A stretch of DNA of 64,000 nucleotides from Tenodera sinensis. Its lineage: Eukaryota; Arthropoda; Insecta; Mantodea; Mantidae. The stretch spans positions 110,201,404 through 110,265,403 of the forward strand of contig CM060968.1 in NCBI GenBank assembly GCA_030765045.1, read 5' to 3'. This document shows, piece by piece, positions 53,401-64,000 of the stretch. A program made the translations under genes and the position numbers. Below the pieces are notes generated by a model. It searched no databases. It saw only the letters and a program-made list of their open reading frames with translations, and had not been told where the DNA came from. How positions within the stretch are numbered: position 1 is the first letter of the stretch; each line of letters begins with the position of its first letter.

Positions 53401-56400
53401 CTAATCGAAATTTCATGCATTCGAATGCAAGTTCTCGGATACTGTCACTCACTAGTAGTAGTATTCGCTAATCGAAATCTCATGCATTCGAATGCAAGTT
53501 CTCGGATACTGTCACTCACTAGTGGTAGTATTCGCTAATCGAAATTTCATGCATTCGAATGCAATAATTCGGATACTGTCACTCACTAGTAGTAGTATTC
53601 GCTAATCGAAATTTCATGCATTCGAATGCAATAATTCGGATACTGTCACTCACTCGTAGTAGTATTCGCTAATCGAAATTTCATGCATTCGAATGCAAGT
53701 TCTCAGGTACTGTCACTCACTAGTAGTAGTATCCGCTAATCGAAATTTCATGCATTCGAATGCAATAATTTGGATACTGTCACTCACTAGTAGTAGTATT
53801 CGCTAATCGAAATCTCATGCATTCAAATGCAAGTTCTCGGATACTGTCACTCAATAGTAGTAGTATTCGCTAATCGAAATTTCATGCATTCGAATGCAAT
53901 AATTCGGATACTGTCAGTCACTAGTAGTAGTATTCGCTAATCGAAATTTCATGCATTCGAATGCAATAATTCGGATACTGTCACTCACTAGTAGTAGTAT
54001 TCGCTAATCGAAATTTCATGCAATTCTAATGCAATAATTTGGATACTGTCACTCACTAGTAGTAGTATTCCCTAATCGAAATTTCATGCATTCCAATGCA
54101 ATAATTCGGATACTGTCACTCACTAGTAGTAGTATTCGCTAATCGAAATTTCATGCATTCGAATTCAAGTTCTCGGATACTGTCACTCACTAGTAGTAGT
54201 ATCCGCTAATCGAAATTTCATGCATTTGAATGCAATAATTCGGATACTGTCACTCACTAGTAGTAGTATTCGCTAATCGAAATTTCATGCAATTCGAATG
54301 CAATAATTTGGATACTGTCACTCACTAGTAGTAGTATTCCCTAATCGAAATTTCATGCATTCGAATGCAATAATTCGGATACTGTCACTCACTAGTAGCA
54401 GTATTCGCTAATTGAAATTTCATGCATTCGAATGCAAGTTCTCGGATACTGTCACACACAAGTAGTAGTATTCGCTAATCGAAATCTCATGCATTCGAAT
54501 GCAAGTTCTCGGATACTTACACTCACTAGTAGTAGTATCCGCTAATCGAAATTTCATGCATTCGAATGCAATTATTCGGAAACTGTCACTCACTAGTAGT
54601 AGTGTTCGCTAATCGAAATTTCATGCATTCGATTGCAATAATTCGGATACTGTCACTCACTAATAGTAGTATTCGCTAATCGAAATTTCATGCATTCGAA
54701 TGCAATAATTCGGATACTGTCACTCACTAGTAGTAGTATTCGCTAATCGAAATTTCATGCATTTGAATGCAATAATTGGGATACTGTCACTCACTAGTAG
54801 TAGTATTCGCTAATCGAAATTTCATGCATTCGAATGCAAGTTCTCGGATACTGTCACTCACTAGTAGTAGTATCCGCTAATCGAAATTTCATGCATTCGA
54901 ATGCAATAATTCGGATACTGTCACTCACTAGTAGTAGTATTCGCTAATCGAAATTTCATGCATTCGAATGCAATAATTTGGATACTGTCACTCACTAGTA
55001 GTAGTATTCGCTAATCGAAATTTCATGCATTCGAATGCAATAATTCGGATACTGTCACTCACTAGTAGTAGTATTCGCTAATCGAAATCTCATGCATTCG
55101 AATGCAAGTTCTCGGATACTGTCACTCACTAGTAGAAGTATTCGCTAATCGAAATTTCATGCATTCGAATGCAAGTTCTCGGATACTACCACTCACTGGT
55201 AGTCGTATTCGCTAATCGAAATTTCATGCATTTGAATGCAAGTTCTCGGATACTGTCACTCACTAGTAGTAGTATTCGCTAATCGAAATTTCATGCATTC
55301 AAATGCAAGTTCTCGGATACTGTCACTCACTAGTAGTAGTATTCGCTAATCGAAATCTCATGCATTCGACTGCAAGTTCTCGGATACTGTCACTCACTAG
55401 TAGTAGTATTCGCTAATCGAAATCTCATGCATTCGAATGCAAGTTCTCGGATACTGTCACTCACTAGTAGTAGTATTCGCTAATCGAAATTTCATGCATT
55501 CGAATGCAATAATTCGGATACTGTCACTCACTAGTAGTAGTATTCGCTAATCGAAATTTCATGCATTCGAATGCAATAATTCGGATACTGTCACTCACTA
55601 GTAGTAGTATTCGCTAATCGAAATTTCATGCATTCGAATGCAATAATTCGGATACTGTCACTCACTAGTAGTAGTATTCGCTAATCGAAATTTCATGCAA
55701 TTCTAATGCAATAATTTGGATACTGTCACTCACTAGTAGTAGTATTCCCTAATCGAAATTTCATGCATTCGAATGCAATAATTCGGCTACTGTCACTCAC
55801 TAGTAGTAGTATTCGCTAATCGAAATTTCATGCATTCGAATTCAAGTTCTCGGATACTGTCACTCACTAGTAGTAGTATCCGCTAATCGAAATTTCATGC
55901 ATTCGAATGCAATAATTCGGATACTGTCACTTACTAGTAGTAGTATTCGCTAATCGAAATTTCATGCAATTCGAATGCAATAATTTGGATACTGTCACTC
56001 ACTAGTAGTAGTATTCCCTAATCGAAATTTCATGCATTCGAATGCAATAATTCGGATACTGTCACTCACTAGTAGCAGTATTCGCTAATTGAAATTTCAT
56101 GCATTCGAATGCAAGTTCTCGGATACTGTCACACACTAGTAGTAGTATTCGCTAATCGAAATCTCATGCATTCGAATGCAAGTTCTCGGATACTTACACT
56201 CACTAGTAGTAGTATCCGCTAATCGAAATTTCATGCATTCGAATGCAATTATTCGGAAACTGTCACTCACTAGTAGTAGTGTTCGCTAATCGAAATTTCA
56301 TGCATTCGATTGCAATAATTCGGATACTGCCACTCACTAATAGTAGTATTCGCTAATCGAAATTTCATGCATTCGAATGCAATAATTCGGATACTGTCAC

Positions 56401-59128
56401 TCACTAGTAGTAGTATTCCCTAATCGAAATTTCATGCATTCGAATGCAATAATTCGGATACTGTCACTCACTAGTAGTAGTATTCGCTAATCGAAATTTC
56501 ATGCATTCGAATTCAAGTTCTCGGATACTGTCACTCACTAGTAGTAGTATCCGCTAATCGAAATTTCATGCATTCGAATGCAATAATTCGGATACTGTCA
56601 CTCACTAGTAGTAGTATTCGCTAATCGAAATTTCATGCAATTCGAATGCAATAATTTGGATACTGTCACTCACTAGTAGTAGTATTCCCTAATCGAAATT
56701 TCATGCATTCGAATGCAATAATTCGGATACTGTCACTCACTATTAGCAGTATTCGCTAATTGAAATTTCATGCATTCGAATGCAAGTTCTCGGATACTGT
56801 CACACACTAGTAGTAGTATTCGCTAATCGAAATCTCATGCATTCGAATGCAAGTTCTCGGATACTTACACTCACTAGTAGTAGTATCCGCTAATCGAAAT
56901 TTCATGCATTCGAATGCAATTATTCGGAAACTGTCACTCACTAGTAGTAGTGTTCGCTAATCGAAATTTCATGCATTCGATTGCAATAATTCGGATACTG
57001 TCACTCACTAATAGTAGTATTCGCTAATCGAAATTTCATGCATTCGAATGCAATAATTCGGATACTGTCACTCACTAGTAGTAGTATTCGCTAATCGAAA
57101 TTTCATGCATTCGTATGCAATAATTCGGATACTCTCACTCACTAGTAGTAGTATTCGCTAATCGAAATTTCATGCATTCGAATGCAAGTTCTCGGATACT
57201 GTCACTCACTAGTAGTAGTATCCGCTAATCGAAATTTCATGCATTCGAATGCAATAATTCGGATACTGTCACTCACTAGTAGTAGTATTCGCTAATCGAA
57301 ATTTCATGCATTCGAATGCAATAATTTGGATACTGTCACTCACTAGTAGTAGTACTCGCTAATCGAAATTTCATGCATTCGAATGCAATAATTCGGATAC
57401 TGTCACTCACTAGTAGTAGTATTCGCTAATCGAAATCTCATGCATTCGAATGCAAGTTCTCGGATACTGTCACTCACTAGTAGAAGTATTCGCTAATCGA
57501 AATTTCATGCATTCGATTTCAAGTTCTCGGATACTACCACTCACTGGTAGTAGTATTCGCTAATCGAAATTTCATGCATTTGAATGCAAGTTCTCGGATA
57601 CTGTCACTCACTAGTAGTCGTATTCGCTAATCGAAATTTCATGCATTCCAATGCAAGTTCTCGGATACTGTCACTCACTAGTAGTAGTATTCGCTAATCG
57701 AAATCTCATGCATTCGAATGCAAGTTCTCGGATACTGTCACTCACTAGTAGTAGTATTCGCTAATCGAAATCTCATGCATTCGAATGCAAGTTCTCGGAT
57801 ACTGTCACTCACTAGTAGTAGTATTCGCTAATCGAAATTTCATGCATTCGAATGCAAGTTCTCGGATACTGTCACTCACTAGTAGTAGTATTCGCTAATC
57901 GAAATCTCATGCATTCGAATGCAAGTTCTCGGATACTGTCACTCACTAGTGGTAGTATTCGCTAATCGAAATTTCATGCATTCGAATGCAATAATTCGGA
58001 TACTGTCACTCACTAGTAGTAGTATTCGCTAATCGAAATTTCATGCATTCGAATGCAATAATTCGGATACTGTCACTCACTCGTAGTAGTATTCGCTAAT
58101 CGAAATTTCATGCATTCGAATGCAAGTTCTCAGGTACTGTCACTCACTAGTAGTAGTATCCGCTAATCGAAATTTCATGCATTCGAATGCAATAATTTGG
58201 ATACTGTCACTCACTAGTAGTAGTATTCGCTAATCGAAATCTCATGCATTCAAATGCAAGTTCTCGGATACTGTCACTCAATAGTAGTAGTATTCGCTAA
58301 TCGAAATTTCATGCATTCGAATGCAATAATTCGGATACTGTCAGTCACTAGTAGTAGTATTCGCTAATCGAAATTTCATGCATTCGAATGCAATAATTCG
58401 GATACTGTCACTCACTAGTAGTAGTATTCGCTAATTGAAATTTCATGCAATTCTAATGCAATAATTTGGATACTGTCACTCACTAGTAGTAGTATTCCCT
58501 AATCGAAATTTCATGCATTCGAATGCAATAATTCGGATACTGTCACTCACTAGTAGTAGTATTCGCTAATCGAAATTTCATGCATTCGAATTCAAGTTCT
58601 CGGATACTGTCACTCACTAGTAGTAGTATCCGCTAATCGAAATTTCATGCATTTGAATGCAATAATTCGGATACTGTCACTCACTAGTAGTAGTATTCGC
58701 TAATCGAAATTTCATGCAATTCGAATGCAATAATTTGGATACTGTCACTCACTAGTAGTAGTATTCCCTAATCGAAATTTCATGCATTCGAATGCAATAA
58801 TTCGGATACTGTCACTCACTAGTAGCAGTATTCGCTAATTGAAATTTCATGCATTCGAATGCAAGTTCTCGGATACTGTCACACACAAGTAGTAGTATTC
58901 GCTAATCGAAATCTCATGCATTCGAATGCAAGTTCTCGGATACTTACACTCACTAGTAGTAGTATCCGCTAATCGAAATTTCATGCATTCGAATGCAATT
59001 ATTCGGAAACTGTCACTCACTAGTAGTAGTGTTCGCTAATCGAAATTTCATGCATTCGATTGCAATAATTCGGATACTGTCACTCACTAATAGTAGTATT
59101 CGCTAATCGAAATTTCATGCATTCGAAT
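50410..59128 (+). repeat. 8718-bp tandem duplication, copy 2
   Basis: The left junction follows a CACTAATAG unit and leads into CAATTAGAATG (50470), whereas copy 1 has AGTGTTCGC before that unit. It has three CTACCAC markers, spaced 31 and 35 monomers apart after the first. The few private differences from copy 1 are spread along the length, so the two copies look like separate sequences rather than one read twice. Confidence 0.87.
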
Positions 59129-60830
59129 GCAATAATTCGGATACTGTCACTCACTAGTAGTAGTATTCGCTAATCGAAATTTCATGCATTTGAATGCAAT
59201 AATTGGGATACTGTCACTCACTAGTAGTAGTATTCGCTAATCGAAATTTCATGCATTCGAATGCAAGTTCTCGGATACTGTCACTCACTAGTAGTAGTAT
59301 CCGCTAATCGAAATTTCATGCATTCGAATGCAATAATTCGGATACTGTCACTCACTAGTAGTAGTATTCGCTAATCGAAATTTCATGCATTCGAATGCAA
59401 TAATTTGGATACTGTCACTCACTAGTAGTAGTATTCGCTAATCGAAATTTCATGCATTCGAATGCAATAATTCGGATACTGTCACTCACTAGTAGTAGTA
59501 TTCGCTAATCGAAATCTCATGCATTCGAATGCAAGTTCTCGGATACTGTCACTCACTAGTAGAAGTATTCGCTAATCGAAATTTCATGCATTCGAATGCA
59601 AGTTCTCGGATACTACCACTCACTGGTAGTCGTATTCGCTAATCGAAATTTCATGCATTTGAATGCAAGTTCTCGGATACTGTCACTCACTAGTAGTAGT
59701 ATTCGCTAATCGAAATTTCATGCATTCAAATGCAAGTTCTCGGATACTGTCACTCACTAGTAGTAGTATTCGCTAATCGAAATCTCATGCATTCGACTGC
59801 AAGTTCTCGGATACTGTCACTCACTAGTAGTAGTATTCGCTAATCGAAATCTCATGCATTCGAATGCAAGTTCTCGGATACTGTCACTCACTAGTAGTAG
59901 TATTCGCTAATCGAAATTTCATGCATTCGAATGCAATAATTCGGATACTGTCACTCACTAGTAGTAGTATTCGCTAATCGAAATTTCATGCATTCGAATG
60001 CAATAATTCGGATACTGTCACTCACTAGTAGTAGTATTCGCTAATCGAAATTTCATGCATTCGAATGCAATAATTCGGATACTGTCACTCACTAGTAGTA
60101 GTATTCGCTAATCGAAATTTCATGCAATTCTAATGCAATAATTTGGATACTGTCACTCACTAGTAGTAGTATTCCCTAATCGAAATTTCATGCATTCGAA
60201 TGCAATAATTCGGCTACTGTCACTCACTAGTAGTAGTATTCGCTAATCGAAATTTCATGCATTCGAATTCAAGTTCTCGGATACTGTCACTCACTAGTAG
60301 TAGTATCCGCTAATCGAAATTTCATGCATTCGAATGCAATAATTCGGATACTGTCACTTACTAGTAGTAGTATTCGCTAATCGAAATTTCATGCAATTCG
60401 AATGCAATAATTTGGATACTGTCACTCACTAGTAGTAGTATTCCCTAATCGAAATTTCATGCATTCGAATGCAATAATTCGGATACTGTCACTCACTAGT
60501 AGCAGTATTCGCTAATTGAAATTTCATGCATTCGAATGCAAGTTCTCGGATACTGTCACACACTAGTAGTAGTATTCGCTAATCGAAATCTCATGCATTC
60601 GAATGCAAGTTCTCGGATACTTACACTCACTAGTAGTAGTATCCGCTAATCGAAATTTCATGCATTCGAATGCAATTATTCGGAAACTGTCACTCACTAG
60701 TAGTAGTGTTCGCTAATCGAAATTTCATGCATTCGATTGCAATAATTCGGATACTGCCACTCACTAATAGTAGTATTCGCTAATCGAAATTTCATGCATT
60801 CGAATGCAATAATTCGGATACTGTCACTCA
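59129..60830 (+). repeat. Third partial copy of the 54.7-56.4 kb segment (+4427)
   Basis: Markers lie at +4427: AATTGGG (54.77/59.20 kb), CTACCAC (55186/59613), ATTCGGCTACTG (55.79/60.21 kb) and ATACTGCCAC (56324/60751). 4427 bp is 66 units plus five bases. The copy stops near 60.83 kb. Because the source is also in copy 1 of the 8718-bp pair, this piece exists at least three times. Confidence 0.85.
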
Positions 60831-61020
60831 CTAGTAGTAGTATTCGCTAATCGAAATTTCATGCATTCGAATGCAATAATTGGGATACTGTCACTCACTA
60901 GTAGTAGTATTCGCTAATCGAAATTTCATGCATTCGAATGCAAGTTCTCGGTTGCTGTCACTCACTAGTAGTAGTATCCTCTAATCGAAATTTCATGCAT
61001 TCGAATGCAATAATGCGGAT
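60831..61020 (+). repeat. Junction monomers with clustered private changes
   Basis: Three neighbouring units carry changes I did not see elsewhere: CTCGGTTGCTGTC (near 60948), TATCCTCTAATCG (near 60976) and AATAATGCGG (near 61010). An otherwise ordinary unit just before has AATTGGG combined with CATTCGAATGC instead of CATTTGAATGC. They lie between two recognisable copied blocks. Confidence 0.75.
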
Positions 61021-62030
61021 ACTGTCACTCACTAGTAGTAGTATTCGCTAATCGAAATTTCATGCATTCGAATGCAATAATTCGGATACTGTCACTCACT
61101 CGTAGTAGTATTCGCTAATCGAAATTTCATGCATTCGAATGCAAGTTCTCAGGTACTGTCTCTCACTAGTAGTAGTATCCGCTAATCGAAATTTCATGCA
61201 TTCGAATGCAATAATTTGGATACTGTCACTCACTAGTAGTAGTATTCGCTAATCGAAATCTCATGCATTCGAATGCAAGTTCTCGGATACTGTCACTCAC
61301 TAGTAGTAGTATTCGCTAATCGAAATTTCATGCATTCGAATGCAATAATTCGGATACTGTCACTCACTAGTGGTAGTATTCGCTAATCGAAATTTCATGC
61401 ATTCGAATGCAATAATATGGATACTGTCACTCACTAGTAGTAGTATTCGCTAATCGAAATTTCATGCATTCGAATGCAATAATTCGGATACTGTCACTCA
61501 CTAGTAGTAGTATTCGCTAATCGAAATTTCATGCAATTCGAATGCAATAATTTGGATACTGTCACTCACTAGTAGTAGTATTCCCTAATCGAAATTTCAT
61601 GCATTCGAATGCAATAATTCGGATACTGTCACTCACTAGTAGTAGTATTCGCTAATCGAAATTTCATGCATTCGAATTCAAGTTCTCGGATACTGTCACT
61701 CACTAGTAGTAGTATCCGCTAATCGAAATTTCATGCATTCGAATGCAATAATTCGGATACTGTCACTCACTAGTAGTAGTATTCGCTAATCGAAATTTCA
61801 TGCAATTCGAATGCAATAATTTGGATACTGTCACTCACTAGTAGTAGTATTCCCTAATCGAAATTTCATGCATTCGAATGCAATAATTCGGATACTGTCA
61901 CTCACTATTAGCAGTATTCGCTAATTGAAATTTCATGCATTCGAATGCAAGTTCTCGGATACTGTCACACACTAGTAGTAGTATTCGCTAATCGAAATCT
62001 CATGCATTCGAATGCAAGTTCTCGGATACT
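61021..62030 (+). repeat. Partial copy of about 51.43-52.43 kb (+9592)
   Basis: CTCACTCGTAG, CTCAGGTACTGTCTCTCAC (GTCTCTCAC at 51566/61158), AGTGGTAGT with AATAATATGG, the CAATTCG/TTCCC dimers, GAATTCAAG, CTATTAGCAG and GTCACACAC follow in the same order as at 51.4 kb and 42.7 kb. The match ends near 62.03 kb, where GTCACTCAC replaces TTACACTCAC. Confidence 0.82.
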
Positions 62031-62500
62031 GTCACTCACTAGTAGTAGTATTCGCTAATCGAAATCTCATGCATTCGAATGCAAGTTCTCGGATACTGTC
62101 ACTCACTAGTAGTAGTATTCGCTAATCGAAATCTCATGCATTCGAATGCAAGTTCTCGGATACTGTCACTCACTAGTCGTAGTATTCGCTAATCGAAATC
62201 TCATGCATTCGAATGCAAGTTCTCGGATACTGTCACTCACTAGTAGTGGTATCCGCTAATCGAAATTTCATGCATTCGAATGCAATAATTCGTATACTGT
62301 CACTCACTAGTAGTAGTATTCGCTAATCGAAATTTCATGCATTCGAATGCAATAATTCGGATACTGTCACTCACTAGTAGTAGTGTTCGCTAATCGAAAT
62401 TTCATGCATTCGAATGCAATAATTCGGATACTGTCACTCACTAGTAGTAGTATTCGCTAATCGAAATTTCATGCAATTAGAATGCAATAATTTGGATACT
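62031..62500 (+). repeat. Short mosaic segment
   Basis: Seven units: several GAAATCTC/GTTC units, a CACTAGTCGTAG unit near 62170, AGTAGTGGTATCCGC, a private ATTCGTATACTG near 62289, AGTGTTCGC and a CAATTAG unit near 62472. The last part resembles 41.63-41.76 kb. It has no counterpart as a whole in the window. Confidence 0.7.
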
Positions 62501-63630
62501 GTCACTCACTAGTAGTAGTATTCGCTAATCGAAATCTCATGCATTCGACTGCAAGTTCTCGGATACTGTCACTCACTAGTAGTAGTATTCGCTAATCGAA
62601 ATCTCATGCATTCGAATGCAAGTTCTCGGATACTGTCACTCACTAGTAGTAGTATTCGCTAATCGAAATTTCATGCATTCAAATGCAATAATTCGGATAC
62701 TGTCACTCACTAGTAGTAGTATTCGCTAATCGAAATTTCATGCATTCGAATGCAATAATTCGGATACTGTCACTCACTAGTAGTAGTATTCGCTAATCGA
62801 AATTTCATGCATTCGAATGCAATAATTCGGATACTGTCACTCACTAGTAGTAGTATTCGCTAATCGAAATTTCATGCAATTCTAATGCAATAATTTGGAT
62901 ACTGTCACTCACTAGTAGTAGTATTCCCTAATCGTAATTTCATGCATTCGAATGCAATAATTCGGATACTGTCACTCACTAGTAGTAGTATTCGCTAATC
63001 GAAATTTCATGCATTCGAATTCAAGTTCTCGGATACTGTCACTCACTAGTAGTAGTATCCGCTAATCGAAATTTCATGCATTCGAATGCAATAATTCGAA
63101 TACTGTCACTCACTAGTAGTAGTATTCGCTAATCGAAATTTCATGCAATTCGAATGCAATAATTTGGATACTGTCACTCACTAGTAGTAGTATTCCCTAA
63201 TCGAAATTTCATGCATTCGAATGCAATAATTCGGATACTGTCACTCACTAGTAGCAGTATTCGCTAATTGAAATTTCATGCATTCGAATGCAAGTTCTCG
63301 GATACTGTCACACACTAGTAGTAGTATTCGCTAATCGAAATCTCATGCATTCGAATGCAAGTTCTCGGATACTTACACTCACTAGTAGTAGTATCCGCTA
63401 ATCGAAATTTCATGCATTCGAATGCAATTATTCGGAAACTGTCACTCACTAGTAGTAGTGTTCGCTAATCGAAATTTCATGCATTCGATTGCAATAATTC
63501 GGATACTGTCACTCACTAATAGTAGTATTCGCTAATCGAAATTTCATGCATTCGAATGCAATAATTCGGATACTGTCACTCACTAGTAGTAGTATTCGCT
63601 AATCGAAATTTCATGCATTCGAATGCAATA
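62501..63630 (+). repeat. Partial copy of about 59.75-60.88 kb (+2752)
   Basis: The order GACTGC, GAAATCTC, three TAAT units, CAATTCT with TTCCC, GAATTCAAG, TATCCGC, CAATTCG with TTCCC, AGCAGT, GTCACACAC, TTACACTCAC, GGAAACTG, AGTGTTCGC, CGATTGC and CACTAATAG matches 2752 bp upstream (CAATTC 60125/62877; TACTTACAC 60618/63370). Private changes include CATTCAAATGCAAT (near 62686), CTAATCGTAATTTC (near 62935) and ATTCGAATACTG (near 63097). Confidence 0.83.
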
Positions 63631-64000
63631 ATTCGGATACTGTCACTCACTAGTAGTAGTATTCGCTAATCGAAATCTCATGCATTCGAATGCAAGTTCT
63701 CGGATACTGTCACTCACTAGTAGTAGTATTCGCTAATCGAAATTTCATGCATTCGAATGCAATAATTCGGATACTGTCACTCACTAGTGGTAGTATTCGC
63801 TAATCGAAATTTCATGCATTCGAATGCAATAATATGGATACTGTCACTCACTAGTAGTAGTATTCGCTAATCGAAATTTCATGCATTCGAATGCAATAAT
63901 TCGGATACTGTCACTCACTAGTAGTAGTATTCGCTAATCGAAATTTCATGCAATTCGAATGCAATAATTTGGATACTGTCACTCACTAGTAGTAGTATTC
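63631..64000 (+). repeat. Start of another copy of the 61.2 kb segment (+2417), cut by the window edge
   Basis: A GAAATCTC/GTTC unit, a TAAT unit, AGTGGTAGT with AATAATATGG (61411/63828), a TAAT unit and a CAATTCG unit follow in the same order as 2417 bp upstream. The last unit, from 63978, stops at m23 because the window ends. The array therefore continues beyond 64000. Confidence 0.82.

Larger units (their letters stand above)
1..64000 (+). repeat. 67-bp satellite DNA array filling the window
   Basis: A single tandem repeat of period 67 bp runs through every line of the window in one orientation. Unit starts can be followed at 1, 68, 135 and so on to 63978. The phase at the two ends fits about 954 whole units, with a net gain of about 59 bases from 68-bp units. 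The consensus has 13 C and 11 G in 67 bases (36% GC) and four CpGs, nearly twice the number expected from composition. No stretch of non-satellite sequence interrupts it, so every interval without a gene is accounted for by this array. Such arrays are known from eukaryotic centromeric and other heterochromatin; that location is inferred. The family was not recognised by name. Confidence 0.99.

Noticed and set aside
1..64000. CRISPR array
   Set aside because: The repeat is nearly identical over its whole 67-bp period. There are no unique spacers, no leader and no cas genes.
1..64000. Protein-coding gene or repeat protein
   Set aside because: 67 is not a multiple of 3, and the stops at m10, m13, m16 and m26 (plus), or in all frames of each unit (minus), limit consensus open frames to about 48 and 30 codons. 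Slightly longer frames come only from mutated units.
1..64000. Telomeric repeats or interstitial telomere
   Set aside because: No runs of TTAGGG, TTAGG, TTTAGGG or similar were seen. The CCCTAAT in TTCCCTAATCG units is a single substitution in the satellite unit, not a telomere repeat.
1..64000. Plasmid or phage replication iterons
   Set aside because: Iterons are short and few and lie next to a rep gene. About 954 copies with nested large duplications and no genes do not fit.
1..64000. A single fixed higher-order repeat
   Set aside because: Spacings of the CTACCAC marker vary (31, 35, 37, 39, 41, 44, 56, 61, 64, 74, 79 and 81 units), so there is no constant higher-order period across the window.
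1..64000. Inverted segments within the array
   Set aside because: All units read in the same orientation. The palindromes inside each unit can give a false impression of inversion in short stretches.

Overview
The whole 64 kb window is one uninterrupted tandem satellite array. The basic unit is 67 bp, about 36% GC, always on the same strand. It runs from base 1 (which falls on a unit boundary) to base 64000 (unit position 23). Counting from the phase at both ends gives about 954 complete units plus a 23-bp partial one, with a net excess of about 59 bases from units one base longer. I found no unique sequence, gene, RNA gene, transposon, telomere repeat or CRISPR array. The array continues past both edges. 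Unit positions are written m1-m67 below, m1 being the first G of GTCACTCAC.

Organism: a satellite this long and this internally duplicated is typical of centromeric, pericentromeric, subtelomeric or sex/B-chromosome heterochromatin of a eukaryote, probably from a long-read assembly. I do not recognise the unit as a named family and cannot name the lineage. The consensus cannot code. The plus strand stops at TAG (m10, m13, m16) and TAA (m26, often m55). The minus strand has stops in all three frames of every unit. Because 67 is not a multiple of 3, the frame shifts at each unit, so consensus open frames cannot exceed about 48 codons (plus) or 30 codons (minus).

Unit anatomy: the unit holds four dyads. 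They are ACTAGT (m8-13), TTCG-5 nt-CGAA (m21-33), GAAATTTC (m31-38) and a 14-bp perfect palindrome TGCATTCGAATGCA (m40-53). There is also an AGT triplet run (m11-19) and four CpGs. Two main unit types differ in a four-base block at m55-58 (TAAT or GTTC).

Higher-order layout: strings of variant units recur at large offsets, all whole numbers of units. From left to right: a 2744-bp repeat (1-1040 and 2745-3785); a nearly identical 2950-bp tandem pair (about 4850-10750); a 4.5-kb block copied at +5432 (7991-12460 to 13423-17892) with a 672-bp duplication inside the donor side; a 5098-bp tandem pair (14641-24836); a 2751-bp pair (23470-28971); a 4426-bp unit followed by a shortened copy (27900-36415); a 3756-bp pair (34867-42378); an 8718-bp pair (41690-59128); a third partial copy at +4427 (59129-60830); and a mosaic of earlier blocks to the end. 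The duplications overlap and nest, so the window records successive in-register unequal exchanges rather than a fixed higher-order repeat. Block edges come from reading marker variants by eye. Most are good to about one unit; identities are impressions, not alignments.
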